Part shown: positions 55,559-63,645 of the stretch, one piece after another
Layout: every line of letters starts with the position of its first letter
Numbering within the stretch: the first letter of the stretch is position 1
Source: Melioribacteraceae bacterium
GTDB lineage: Bacteria > Bacteroidota > Ignavibacteria > Ignavibacteriales > Melioribacteraceae
DNA: 64,000 bases
Assembly (NCBI GenBank): GCA_030584085.1
Contig: CP129490.1
Coordinates: 1,335,511 to 1,399,510 of the forward strand
Direction: 5' to 3'
Made by a program: the position numbers and the translations under genes
The notes under the pieces: generated by a model
The model's input: only the letters and a program-made list of their open reading frames with translations
What the model was told of the DNA's origin: nothing
Database searches by the model: none

Positions 55559-56689
55559 ATGTACAAGAAACTAACTCCTATTTTAATGTTATTTTTATTA
55601 CTTATTACAAATCAAGCACAAACCACTATTTACTCCACTTTTGGACCGGAGAATTCCTGGGATGTTGACTCTGAAGGAGCAGATGCTTCTGGCTCTGTTC
55701 ACATATCCTACTACTTTTCAGTTGAAGATCCGGGTTATACTAATATTACAATTGAAGCTGCTGTCTATTATTCATTGGACGGAAGTTGTAGCATAGAAGT
55801 ATATAGCGACGATGGATCAAATCGTCCCACTGGATCTCCTTTGGCAAGTGGTACCATGACAGTAACAACATCAGATGAAATTCAATCGACTAATTTTTCT
55901 AGTCTAAATCTAACTCCGGGTACTTATCATATTGTCTTCTCCGATGGAGTTACTATTAGACTCAACGATCAAGGCTATACCGGTGGATCAATCTCAAATG
56001 ATGGGAGTTTTTGGATTAATTCTCCAAGTGCACCACAAGCTGCTTTTCGTATAACGGCTGAATCGGCTTTACCTGTTGAGCTCATCTACTTTGAAGGAAC
56101 AGCAACTGAAGACGGCGTTCTCCTTAAATGGGAAACTGCAACAGAAGTAAACAATTACGGCTTTGATGTAGAGCGCCGATCCTCGTCGCTTACGGAGTGG
56201 GAACAAGTTCGATTCGTACAAGGACACGGCACAACCAATTCTCCAAAACAATATTCATTTACCGATCCTCTTAATCTTGATCTTAATCTTACTCGCCTTG
56301 ATTACCGACTCAAACAAATCGATAATGACGGCACATACGCATATTCAAAAACAATAACTGTTGATTTGACAACTATAACTTCTGTTGAGGATGAAGTGAT
56401 TTATGAATTTGCGTTGGAACAGAATTATCCTAACCCCTTCAACCCAAGTACAACAATAAAATTTACAGTCCCAAATGTAGGGGACGAATATATTCGTCCC
56501 CTACACACAAAGTTAATTGTATACGATATCCTTGGAAGAGAAGTTGGAACTCTTGTTAATCAAAAACTTCAACCCGGTAATCATGAAGTACAATTTGATG
56601 GAAGCAATCTATCAACCGGAATGTATATTTATAGGATTAATATTGATAGAAAGTTTAACTCTGTGAAGAAGATGTTGATGGTTAAGTGA
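55559..56689 (+). CDS. Secreted protein with unknown N-terminal domain, Fn3-like module and T9SS sorting domain
   Basis: 376 residues with a signal peptide (LTPILMLFLLLITNQAQ). About 20-165 is a beta-rich domain I do not recognise (YYSLDGSCSIEVYSDDG, LTPGTYHIVFSDG). About 170-280 is the Fn3-like module PVELIYFEGTATEDGVLLKW, very close to that of the GLUG protein. The sorting domain is LEQNYPNPFNPSTTIKFTVP. It carries a 28-bp palindrome in frame (residues VGDEYIRPL). An imperfect repeat of CTTAATCTTGAT units near 56270 makes the run NLDLNLT. A binding or structural surface role is likely; no catalytic motif was seen. Confidence 0.8.
   Translation: MYKKLTPILMLFLLLITNQAQTTIYSTFGPENSWDVDSEGADASGSVHISYYFSVEDPGYTNITIEAAVYYSLDGSCSIEVYSDDGSNRPTGSPLASGTMTVTTSDEIQSTNFSSLNLTPGTYHIVFSDGVTIRLNDQGYTGGSISNDGSFWINSPSAPQAAFRITAESALPVELIYFEGTATEDGVLLKWETATEVNNYGFDVERRSSSLTEWEQVRFVQGHGTTNSPKQYSFTDPLNLDLNLTRLDYRLKQIDNDGTYAYSKTITVDLTTITSVEDEVIYEFALEQNYPNPFNPSTTIKFTVPNVGDEYIRPLHTKLIVYDILGREVGTLVNQKLQPGNHEVQFDGSNLSTGMYIYRINIDRKFNSVKKMLMVK
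56477..56504 (+). repeat. 28-bp perfect palindrome inside a T9SS sorting domain, copy B
   Basis: Left arm GTAGGGGACGAATA with its exact reverse complement, no loop. It has the same insertion point and reading frame as copy A (51853), flanked by CCAAA(T/C) and (A/C)ACA(A)A then TTAATTGTATA, but the inner bases are different. Confidence 0.9.
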
Positions 56690-56694
56690 CCTGC

Positions 56695-56730
56695 AGAAGC
56701 CCAACCCCGATCAATCGGGGTTGGGCTTCT
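56695..56730. terminator. Bidirectional hairpin between convergent genes
   Basis: AGAAGCCCAACCCCGAT and its exact reverse complement around CA: a 17-bp GC-rich stem. It lies 5 bp after the stop at 56689 and 32 bp before the end of the UbiA gene. There is no long U tract in either direction, but the position and stem strength support termination. Confidence 0.8.
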
Positions 56731-56762
56731 AAAAATTGAGCTTGTAAAAACTATTGCAGAAT

Positions 56763-57614
56763 TTATAAACCAATCACTCTAAATATTATAAAAACTATAA
56801 GTCCCGCGGTGGCACCCAAATAAATCCAACGAATATATTTTCTCCCTTCTTCATTTTTGGATTTCAACAATCTTATAGTAGAATAGCCAATCGCAAAATC
56901 CATTATCGCGATTGGTATAATGTACTCTAATGTAAACCAATTTAAAACGAAAGGTACAATTGTAAGAATAATCACAAATGAAAAAATCATCGAACTTATC
57001 GTTAACGCTGTCGTTCTACCGTATTTAATGGCAATGGAATTTGAATCAATTAGTAAGTCACCTTTTATATCCATTGCATCGGCTGCGATTTCTTCACCTA
57101 AATCAATCAACGCAGCTATAACTCCAAAAAATAATACGGCGATTTCATAAGGCAATCCGACAGAAAGCCCGCCGTAAATAAATGTCATCCCAACTGAAAA
57201 ACTCACTAACAAATTCCCGAATATTCCATACTTCTTAAACTTACGATTGTAAAGTAATCCTATAGCTATTAAAATAATTGCAAAGATAAAGGTGGTAAGA
57301 TTGATTAAATAACTTAGTGTAAGTCCAAGTAAGACTAGGAAGATCGAAAACAATAACGCTTCAGATTGAGTTACAAGGTTCGAAGGAATTGGTCGATCAG
57401 GTGAATTAATTCTGTCGGTTTCAACATCAAAGTAATCATTTGAAACGAGTATTGAAGCCGAAATAAAAAATACAGAGAAGAAACCGAGAAGAATTCCATA
57501 AAGAGTAGCAAATTCATTCAAAGCAAGCAATTGACCCATCACAACACAAACACCCGCGGAGAAGGGAAGTTCGAAACGAATTAAGCGGAACAAACCAAAG
57601 ATTTTCTTCATCAA
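56763..57614 (-). CDS. UbiA-family prenyltransferase
   Basis: 283 residues, about 8-9 membrane helices. The first Asp-rich motif is NDYFDVETDRINSPDRP (Asn59, Asp60, Asp63, Asp67), and the second is DLGEEIAADAMDIKGD. These bind Mg-prenyl diphosphate in UbiA enzymes. The wording around both motifs resembles geranylgeranylglycerol-phosphate geranylgeranyltransferase and related lipid or chlorophyll-type prenylases, but the acceptor cannot be told. It is 32 bp downstream of arsC and may be read with the arsenic cluster without sharing its function. Confidence 0.85.
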   Translation of the reverse strand: MMKKIFGLFRLIRFELPFSAGVCVVMGQLLALNEFATLYGILLGFFSVFFISASILVSNDYFDVETDRINSPDRPIPSNLVTQSEALLFSIFLVLLGLTLSYLINLTTFIFAIILIAIGLLYNRKFKKYGIFGNLLVSFSVGMTFIYGGLSVGLPYEIAVLFFGVIAALIDLGEEIAADAMDIKGDLLIDSNSIAIKYGRTTALTISSMIFSFVIILTIVPFVLNWFTLEYIIPIAIMDFAIGYSTIRLLKSKNEEGRKYIRWIYLGATAGLIVFIIFRVIGL

Positions 57615-57646
57615 ATCACTTTTACTGAAAAAAGTAATGAGCTAAT

Positions 57647-58270
57647 CTAAATATTTATTTTACTGAAAGCATATAATAATTCAATACCAATTTGTTCAAC
57701 ACGCTCATAATATTTTTCTTCTTCAAGTTCTGTTCCGTCGTATTCTTTAGGATCATCGTAACGAATAGGAAATCTTGCTTCCGCACCAAAAACAACCGGA
57801 CAATTTTCATCCGCATCCGAGCATGTCATTATTGCTGCAAAATCTTTCTGAGGATTGTATTCATCCGAATAAACTTTTGAAAAACATTCGACAGGTTTTT
57901 TGTCATTAGAATAATAAACCAGATAAACCGGGTTATCAGAATCATCTGGTTTCTCAATTTTGAATCCGGCTTTCTGCATCGCTTGAACTGCACGCGAATT
58001 AAATGCTGTTGCTTCCGTTCCACCCGAATAACATTTTACATTTGGTATATTATAATATGCCGCGGCAGTCTGTGCCCAAATTTGACTGATGTGGCTTCTG
58101 CGAGAATTGTGTGTGCAGATGAAAATAAGATTGAGTTCCTTCTTTTCTCTTAATTTACTTGAAATGTATTGCGCGAACTGATTTAATAGTTCTTTCCGTT
58201 CATTAGGTATTAATTCGAAAGAATCTTTCAGTTGTTTAATCTTTGCTTCAACTTTATTTATAACCGGCAT
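57647..58270 (-). CDS. arsC: Thioredoxin-coupled arsenate reductase (LMW phosphatase fold)
   Basis: 207 residues: a helical N-terminal extension (about 45) then a low-molecular-weight tyrosine phosphatase fold. The P-loop is CTHNSRRS (Cys52, Arg58, the C-x5-R motif). The pair Cys150 and Cys157 in CSDADENC matches Cys82/Cys89 of Staphylococcus aureus ArsC in sequence and spacing, so the full three-cysteine relay is present. It reduces arsenate to arsenite, and the final disulfide is opened by thioredoxin. Neighbouring thioredoxin-fold genes, ccdA and acr3 support this. The His in CTHNS is unusual; S. aureus ArsC has CTGNS. Confidence 0.88.
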   Translation of the reverse strand: MPVINKVEAKIKQLKDSFELIPNERKELLNQFAQYISSKLREKKELNLIFICTHNSRRSHISQIWAQTAAAYYNIPNVKCYSGGTEATAFNSRAVQAMQKAGFKIEKPDDSDNPVYLVYYSNDKKPVECFSKVYSDEYNPQKDFAAIMTCSDADENCPVVFGAEARFPIRYDDPKEYDGTELEEEKYYERVEQIGIELLYAFSKINI

Positions 58271-58291
58271 AACATCCTTTCCAACTTTTAA

Positions 58292-58993
58292 TTAAAATGT
58301 AGTATATACTAAATAAACTCCGCCAAGTATAACAAGCACACCACAAACTCTCTTAATCCATAAAATTGTTTTTGATTCTTCACTCCAGTTCAAATATTTC
58401 TGGACTTTACCGGCAAGTGTTCCGGCACCCACAATAACAGCACAATGTCCGATTCCAAATGATAACAAAAACATTACCGCTAAAAAGTAATCGGTTTGAG
58501 CAGTTTGAAACACAACACCAAGAACGGGTGCCATGTATGCAAATGTACAAGGACCGAGTGCAATCCCAAAAAGTAAACCTAATATTAAAGCTGCTAGTAA
58601 ACCCTTTGCTTTGGTTCTTTTCAACCCAGCACTGTTCCAATCTATTTTAATTATATCGAGCAAATAAAGTCCGACCAAAAAGAAAATTGCAGCGACAAAG
58701 TAATTCCCGTAAACACCAACATCACCCATTAATCTTCCGAGTGATGCGGTTATAACACCAATCAATGCAATCGTAATTAATATGCCTATTGAAAAAATTA
58801 ATGAAATATTAAATGTTCTTCCGACGGAAATTTTTCCTTGTGTGCTGATAAACCCAACTACAAGCGGTATGCTTGATAAATGACAAGGGGAGAGGAGTAT
58901 TGATAAAATCCCCCAAACGAAAGATGCGAGAAGCGCAATCCAAACCGCACCGTTCATAGCTTCATACAGAGTAGTAAATAAACCTTCGAACAT
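58292..58993 (-). CDS. CcdA/DsbD-type thiol electron carrier membrane protein
   Basis: 233 residues, six or more membrane helices. The two redox cysteines are Cys37 in LLSPCHLSSIPLVVGF and Cys149 in GIALGPCTFAYMAPVLG, as in CcdA/DsbD transmembrane domains. It moves reducing power from cytoplasmic thioredoxin across the inner membrane. It lies between the thioredoxin-fold lipoprotein (past the S23 gene) and arsC. It probably keeps the exported thioredoxin-like protein reduced. Confidence 0.9.
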   Translation of the reverse strand: MFEGLFTTLYEAMNGAVWIALLASFVWGILSILLSPCHLSSIPLVVGFISTQGKISVGRTFNISLIFSIGILITIALIGVITASLGRLMGDVGVYGNYFVAAIFFLVGLYLLDIIKIDWNSAGLKRTKAKGLLAALILGLLFGIALGPCTFAYMAPVLGVVFQTAQTDYFLAVMFLLSFGIGHCAVIVGAGTLAGKVQKYLNWSEESKTILWIKRVCGVLVILGGVYLVYTTF

Positions 58994-59014
58994 AAATCTC
59001 CTAAAAGTGGAAAG

Positions 59015-59100
59015 TGAAGAGGGACAAGCGACGAGGGGAAAACTTGTGAATAGAAATTATTCTATGAGTTGTCATCACTCGTCCGCTTCACTCGTCCCTT
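59015..59100. repeat. GGGACGAG-type imperfect inverted repeat downstream of S23 gene
   Basis: GAGGGACAAGCGACGAGGGG (59019-59038) faces CTCGTCCGCTTCACTCGTCC (59079-59098), giving an imperfect hairpin. Similar GGGACGAG/CGAGTGA words lie on the other side of the S23 gene (59515-59570). The last two bases reach its stop codon region. Confidence 0.55.
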
Positions 59101-59471
59101 TATCTTTTCTTCCTGTTTTCCAAAGTTGTAATTGTTGATGTTGTCATTGCGATTATTTCATCAATTATTGAAATCCTATTTGAAATTATTTCTTCGGTCA
59201 ATAAAAATTTTGATCTTTGATACCATCCCTTAGTTTCCCGAGCTGAACCCCTTGAAATTCTCAAGAAGTGAGGATATTCTTTCCCAAAACCTCTGCCATA
59301 ACCTTCTTCAATATTTGCCGAGATAGAACCGCAAGATCTAATAATTTGTTTAGCAATTTCTTTACCGCGAAAATCTTTTTTCAAAATTTCCGTATCATTC
59401 CAACACAGTTCATAAATCTCAAGAGCCATTTGATAGAACTTAAGATTCTCTAATCCATCCTTCATTTGCAA
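59100..59471 (-). CDS. Four-helix-bundle protein (S23/IVP-like)
   Basis: 123 residues, or 121 from the second Met. Motifs of the family: LKFYQMALEIYELCW, IAKQIIRSCGSISANIEEGYGR, HFLRISRGSARET and IIDEIIAMTTSTITTLE. Relatives are encoded inside rRNA intervening sequences or as stray genes between repeats; the function is unknown. It interrupts the arsenic/thiol cluster between the thioredoxin lipoprotein and ccdA, with related repeats on each side, so it appears to be a later insertion. Confidence 0.88.
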   Translation of the reverse strand: MQMKDGLENLKFYQMALEIYELCWNDTEILKKDFRGKEIAKQIIRSCGSISANIEEGYGRGFGKEYPHFLRISRGSARETKGWYQRSKFLLTEEIISNRISIIDEIIAMTTSTITTLENRKKR

Positions 59472-59507
59472 CCTCAGATAAATTATTAAATTCGAAATTC
59501 ATCATGT

Positions 59508-59570
59508 GTCCCTTTCATTTTTCACTCTTTACTCGCCCCTCGTCCCTTTTCACTCGCCCCTTTCTCTACC
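59508..59570. repeat. GGGACGAG/AGTGAAAAG-type repeat upstream of S23 gene
   Basis: On the plus strand it reads as CTCGCCCCTCGTCCC, CACTCGCCCC and similar words. It shares ACTCG(T/C)CC units with 59079-59100. It also encodes the last residues of the thioredoxin lipoprotein. Confidence 0.55.
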
Positions 59571-59947
59571 AATCCTTTTCCCTGCAACACTTTATCAATT
59601 TCCGCTTCGGGATAAAACCCTTCGTGCCTATGAAACTCTTTGCCGTTCTCATCTAAGAATACTTGTGTGGGTATAAGTTTGATCCCATACTTCTGTGCAT
59701 AATGTTTTTCTTCAGGTTTCCATACATCGTGAAAAACAACCTTAACTTGGTCGCCGTATTTTTCTTCGATCGCTTTCATAACTGGTTGCATTTGTTTACA
59801 AGGAATGCAATTTACAGAACCTAGTTCAACAAAAGTTACTTTTGCTTTGCTCTCCTTTAAAATTTCATCAACAACTTTTTCGCTCTGCGCTTTACATCCG
59901 GTATTCAAAAACAAAAACATAATTAATAACGTTAAGGTAATCTTCAT
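59522..59947 (-). CDS. Thioredoxin-fold lipoprotein
   Basis: 141 residues. Lipoprotein signal LFLNTGC (Cys18). Thioredoxin fold with CIPC (Cys47, Cys50) in ELGSVNCIPCKQMQP and the cis-proline in LIPTQVFLD. It acts as an exported disulfide reductase, probably fed by CcdA. The final 17 residues (VEKGASEKGRGASKE) are low in complexity and are encoded by the repeat bordering the S23 gene, so the original C-terminus seems to have been altered by insertion. It starts 4 bp after the next small redox gene. Confidence 0.88.
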   Translation of the reverse strand: MKITLTLLIMFLFLNTGCKAQSEKVVDEILKESKAKVTFVELGSVNCIPCKQMQPVMKAIEEKYGDQVKVVFHDVWKPEEKHYAQKYGIKLIPTQVFLDENGKEFHRHEGFYPEAEIDKVLQGKGLVEKGASEKGRGASKE

Positions 59948-59951
59948 TTTC

Positions 59952-60191
59952 CTATTCTCCGTTTATCCATTTAATGATTTGTTCGTCTTTAGGTATTATT
60001 CCTGCACTAACAACTTTTTCATTAACAACCAATCCGGGTGTCATCATTATCCCATAACTAATCATCTCATTTAAGTCGGTTACTTTTTTAACATTTGCAT
60101 CAATTCCGTTTTGTGTGACAAGTTCTCTCACTTTTGCTTCGAGTGTTTGACATTTTTTGCATCCGGTGCCAAGGATTTTTATCGATATCAT
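59952..60191 (-). CDS. Small thioredoxin-like protein (MTH895 / redox-active disulfide type)
   Basis: 79 residues, cytoplasmic. The motif GTGCKKCQ (Cys11, Cys14) at the N-terminus and the cis-proline stretch MMTPGLVVNEKVVSAG identify the MTH895-type thioredoxin family. Members are frequent in ars operons, where they may reduce ArsC or assist permeases. It is 20 bp after the larger thioredoxin-fold gene. A paralog lies at 61963. Confidence 0.9.
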   Translation of the reverse strand: MISIKILGTGCKKCQTLEAKVRELVTQNGIDANVKKVTDLNEMISYGIMMTPGLVVNEKVVSAGIIPKDEQIIKWINGE

Positions 60192-60211
60192 TTTATTACC
60201 TTTATTAAATT

Positions 60212-60766
60212 TTATTCATCCCAGAAATACATTTTAGCTTCGACCGAGTTGGGATATTTATTTTGAATTTCTTTAAAGATTTTTCGAAATGCCGGGTTAT
60301 CCTTTGTTCTTATGTATTCAGCAATACCTTTCTGAACCAATACTTTCGGCATTAAAGCTGAATCTTTAAAAGAATCAATTTCTTTACCGGCAACTTCAAT
60401 AACTTCATCATATTTTCCTTTGGGAATCATCGATTCCGAGAAACCGATTCGCAACATCAATCTGAATTCGTTCGGCGGTAGAAAACCGTTAAAATTATAA
60501 TACGATTTTCCGTTGTGATCTAAAAAGTAAAATGAGGGAGTCCAATAACCGGAAAGTTCTCTTCTTATTTCACGATCTTTTTTCAGGTCAAGTTTTAGAA
60601 GCACAAACCATTCGTTCATTTCTTCTTGCACTTTCTCATTCGGATATGTTTCTTCGTAAAGTTTTTTACATCCACCGCAACTATCCATTTCAAATTGAAG
60701 CAGAATAGGTTTACGAGTTTTTAGTGATTCTTCTTTTGCCTCTTCTAAGCTTGTTAACCAATTCAT
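60212..60766 (-). CDS. Thioredoxin_7-like protein
   Basis: 184 residues without a signal peptide. Motif MDSCGGCKKL (Cys30, Cys33), followed by YWTPSFYFLDHNGKSY with the cis-proline. The C-terminal helical part (about 125-184) resembles a TPR-like tail. It is a cytoplasmic thiol-disulfide oxidoreductase candidate. It lies between acr3 (38 bp) and the MTH895-type gene, and could supply electrons to ArsC or CcdA. Confidence 0.83.
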   Translation of the reverse strand: MNWLTSLEEAKEESLKTRKPILLQFEMDSCGGCKKLYEETYPNEKVQEEMNEWFVLLKLDLKKDREIRRELSGYWTPSFYFLDHNGKSYYNFNGFLPPNEFRLMLRIGFSESMIPKGKYDEVIEVAGKEIDSFKDSALMPKVLVQKGIAEYIRTKDNPAFRKIFKEIQNKYPNSVEAKMYFWDE

Positions 60767-60804
60767 TTAAATACCTTTTAATTTTATTTAGATATCATTT
60801 CTAT

Positions 60805-61890
60805 TTACGGACAAACATTCGGTGCTTCTACATTACCTTTCTCAACTTCTTGACTGAAATATTTTTTCTGAAACCAAAGTGCAACGTTCACAAGAGCAAT
60901 CAATACCGGCACTTCTACCAAGGGACCAATTACTGCTGCAAATGCTTCGCCGCTGTTTATCCCAAATACTGCAATTGCAACAGCAATTGCTAATTCAAAA
61001 TTGTTGCTTGCCGCAGTGAATGAAAGTGTAGCAGTTTTTGAATAATCCGCTCCCACCTTCTTACCCATATAAAATGATACGAGAAACATAATCACAAAAT
61101 AGAGTAACAACGGAATTGCAATTCTTACAACATCTAGTGGAATCTTTACAATGTATTCTCCCTTAAGTGAAAACATCACAAGAATTGTAAAAAGTAATGC
61201 AATTAATGTTATGGGACTAATACGAGGAATAAATTTCTTTTCATACCATTCATTGGATTTATATTTTAATGCAAAAAATCTTGTCAACATACCGGCTATG
61301 AACGGAATGCCAAGATAAATGAAAACACTTTCGGCTATCTGTCCGATAGTTATATCAACGGCAAAAGTTTGAAGACCAAGCCATTCCGGTAGAATTGTTA
61401 AAAACACATAAGCATAAACAGAAAAGAAGAGTACTTGAAATATTGAGTTGAAGGCTACAAGTCCGGCTGCATACTCCGTATCACCCTTAGCAAGCTGATT
61501 CCAAACAATAACCATTGCAATGCACCGAGCTAAACCAATTAAAATTAAGCCAGCCATATATTCTGGGTAATCTTGAAGAAATAAAACAGCAAGTACGAAC
61601 ATCAACACCGGTCCGATAATCCAATTTTGGACGAGGGATAATCCAAGAATTTTAACGTTTCTAAAAACATCCGGCAGTTCTTCATATTTAACTTTTGCAA
61701 GGGGAGGGTACATCATTAAAATTAATCCGATTGCAATAGGAATGTTTGTAGTACCTACACTGAATGAATCCCAAAATGTTGCGACTGATGGGAATAAATG
61801 CCCCGAGAATACACCGATTAACATTGCGAGGAAAATCCACAACGTTAAATATCTATCTAAAAACGAGAGTCTTTTTGTTAGGCTGCTCAT
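60805..61890 (-). CDS. acr3: Arsenite efflux transporter, Acr3 family
   Basis: 361 residues, ten membrane helices. Family motifs: [44 protein letters not shown], and the essential cysteine Cys123 in [19 protein letters not shown]. Also [15 protein letters not shown] and [20 protein letters not shown]. It exports arsenite across the inner membrane, completing detoxification after ArsC. It is 72 bp after the MTH895-type gene. Confidence 0.95.
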   Translation of the reverse strand: MSSLTKRLSFLDRYLTLWIFLAMLIGVFSGHLFPSVATFWDSFSVGTTNIPIAIGLILMMYPPLAKVKYEELPDVFRNVKILGLSLVQNWIIGPVLMFVLAVLFLQDYPEYMAGLILIGLARCIAMVIVWNQLAKGDTEYAAGLVAFNSIFQVLFFSVYAYVFLTILPEWLGLQTFAVDITIGQIAESVFIYLGIPFIAGMLTRFFALKYKSNEWYEKKFIPRISPITLIALLFTILVMFSLKGEYIVKIPLDVVRIAIPLLLYFVIMFLVSFYMGKKVGADYSKTATLSFTAASNNFELAIAVAIAVFGINSGEAFAAVIGPLVEVPVLIALVNVALWFQKKYFSQEVEKGNVEAPNVCP

Positions 61891-61962
61891 CTGTTTCCTT
61901 TATTTTTTATTTATTCTTAATTTCATTGCCAGACATGCGAAAGTGACACATTATATTTTTTT

Positions 61963-62205
61963 TCATACTATTTCTTTCAACCAATGCTCAAGAGTTGATT
62001 TAGTTGGTATTTTACCTTGACTCAATACTTTATCATTAACAATTAATCCGGGAGTAATAAAAATTCCTAAATCAGCAAAATCATTTACATCTGTTACTTT
62101 TATAATGTTTGCATCGAGTCCACTTTCAGATACAACTTCTTTGCAAAGTGTTTCTAACTTTAGGCAATTAGCACAACCGCTTCCTACTACTTTGATTTCT
62201 AACAT
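61963..62205 (-). CDS. Small thioredoxin-like protein (MTH895 type), paralog
   Basis: 80 residues. GSGCANCLK (Cys11, Cys14) and ITPGLIVNDKVLSQGK match the gene at 59952 across the whole length. It is cytoplasmic and lies directly after the permease gene, a pairing common in arsenic and metal operons. Its exact partner is unknown. Confidence 0.9.
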   Translation of the reverse strand: MLEIKVVGSGCANCLKLETLCKEVVSESGLDANIIKVTDVNDFADLGIFITPGLIVNDKVLSQGKIPTKSTLEHWLKEIV

Positions 62206-62240
62206 TTTATTTCTCCATCAAAAATTTTATCAGATAATTT

Positions 62241-62278
62241 CTCTGTGGTACTCTGTGCTTTCTCCGTGGTTCTCTGTG
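62241..62278. repeat. CTCTGTG tandem-like repeat
   Basis: Four CTC(T/C)GTG words at 62241, 62251, 62262 and 62272, spaced 10-11 bp. It fills the 80-bp gap between permease and thioredoxin-like genes. Confidence 0.7.
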
Positions 62279-62285
62279 TAGTGTA

Positions 62286-63587
62286 TTAAAATAAACTCCC
62301 GTAAATCATTCCAACAATTGTTGACATAACTACCACAAGTGATACAAACACCGCTGTTTTTTGCGTACCTATAACACTTCTAATAACAATCATATTCGGT
62401 AACGATAATGCCGGTCCAGCTAATAGTAGAGCAAGAGCCGGACCTTTACCCATTCCGCTGTTAATCAATCCTTGCAAAATCGGTATCTCCGTTAATGTGG
62501 CGAAATACATAAACGCCCCAACTATTGATGCAAAGAAATTTGAGAATAATGAATTTCCGCCGACTAAATTTGCGATCCATTCATTCGGAATAATTCCGTT
62601 GCCGTTTTCAGGCGAACCGAGCAAGAATCCTGCAACCAAAACTCCAGCTCCAAGAAGCGGCATAATTTGTTTTGTAAATCCCCAAGTTTCGCCCAGCCAT
62701 TCGTTTGGTTCTCCTTTGCTGAATGTAAGAATTAATGTTAAGATCACAACAGCAACTGTGAATGGAATTAAAGGCTGACTGCTCCAAATAATTGCTGTTA
62801 TCAAAACGACAACAGAACCAATAACTACATATAATTTGTTGAGTTTTAGAATGAATGCAAGTGAAAGAGAGAAGAGAATTCCGAATATTCCAACAAAGAT
62901 CCATTTATAATCGAACATGAAATACCAGAAACCCTCGGTTGTATCCGGTTTCCCCCAGTTAGCTAAAACTAAAATTGCAACAAGCACAAAAAAATGAAAT
63001 GCTGTTTGCCAAATCGGTCTGATCTCTTCCGGTTCCGGTAAAGCTAATTGTGCTGCTGCTCGTTCTTTTTCTTCTTTGCGATATATGAAACTCATTATAA
63101 GTCCTATCACAATGCTAAAGGTAACTGCACCAATAACTCTCGCAATTCCAAGTTCGAGTCCGAGAATTCTGGCAGTTAAAATTATCGCAAGTATATTAAT
63201 TGCCGGTCCTGAATATAAAAATGCAATAGCCGGTCCTAAGCCTGCTCCTCTTTTATGAATTCCGGAGAAGAGGGGAAGTACGGTGCAAGAACACACGGCC
63301 AAAATTGTACCCGACACAGAGGCAACCAAATAAGCGACCCACTTCTTTGTTTTCCCGCCGAGAAATTTTATCACCGCATTTTGACTAACAAATACTGCAA
63401 TTACACCTGCAATGAAAAACGCCGGGATCAAACAGAGTAAAACGTGCTCTTGAGCGTACCATTTAGCCAGATCAAAAGCAGCTATTATTGCAGCGGAAAA
63501 TGATTCGTCTTCTATCGGCATAAAGTATGCAAATAAGAAAAATCCGAGTATCCATAAAAACGATTTGTATTGTTCTTTCCAGTTCAT
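62286..63587 (-). CDS. ArsP/DUF318-family permease
   Basis: 433 residues, about 10 membrane helices in two halves joined by a charged loop (YRKEEKERAAAQLALPEPEE). The conserved core is AVCSCTVLPLFSGIHKRGAGLG followed by YSGPAINILAIILTA, and its repeat in the second half is GKGPALALLLAGPALSLPNM. The family includes ArsP, which exports trivalent organoarsenicals, and metal-efflux relatives. Position after arsR and beside a MTH895-type gene favours an arsenic role. The substrate is not proven. Confidence 0.88.
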   Translation of the reverse strand: MNWKEQYKSFLWILGFFLFAYFMPIEDESFSAAIIAAFDLAKWYAQEHVLLCLIPAFFIAGVIAVFVSQNAVIKFLGGKTKKWVAYLVASVSGTILAVCSCTVLPLFSGIHKRGAGLGPAIAFLYSGPAINILAIILTARILGLELGIARVIGAVTFSIVIGLIMSFIYRKEEKERAAAQLALPEPEEIRPIWQTAFHFFVLVAILVLANWGKPDTTEGFWYFMFDYKWIFVGIFGILFSLSLAFILKLNKLYVVIGSVVVLITAIIWSSQPLIPFTVAVVILTLILTFSKGEPNEWLGETWGFTKQIMPLLGAGVLVAGFLLGSPENGNGIIPNEWIANLVGGNSLFSNFFASIVGAFMYFATLTEIPILQGLINSGMGKGPALALLLAGPALSLPNMIVIRSVIGTQKTAVFVSLVVVMSTIVGMIYGSLF

Positions 63588-63611
63588 AATAAAAAGACCT
63601 TACATCTATAT

Positions 63612-63627
63612 TTCGCCAAATGACGAA
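63612..63627. promoter_or_regulatory. Candidate ArsR operator
   Basis: TTCGCCAAATGACGAA: arms TTCG(C/T)CA and TG(A/G)CGAA with one mismatch, in the 58-bp gap between arsR and the permease. Imperfect palindromes of this kind are bound by ArsR-family repressors. A second site before arsR would be outside the window. Confidence 0.5.
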
Positions 63628-63645
63628 TTATTAATCAAAAAAATT

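Noticed and set aside
52077-56730. CRISPR-like repeats
   Set aside because: The hairpins and palindromes occur singly with no spacer array or cas genes.
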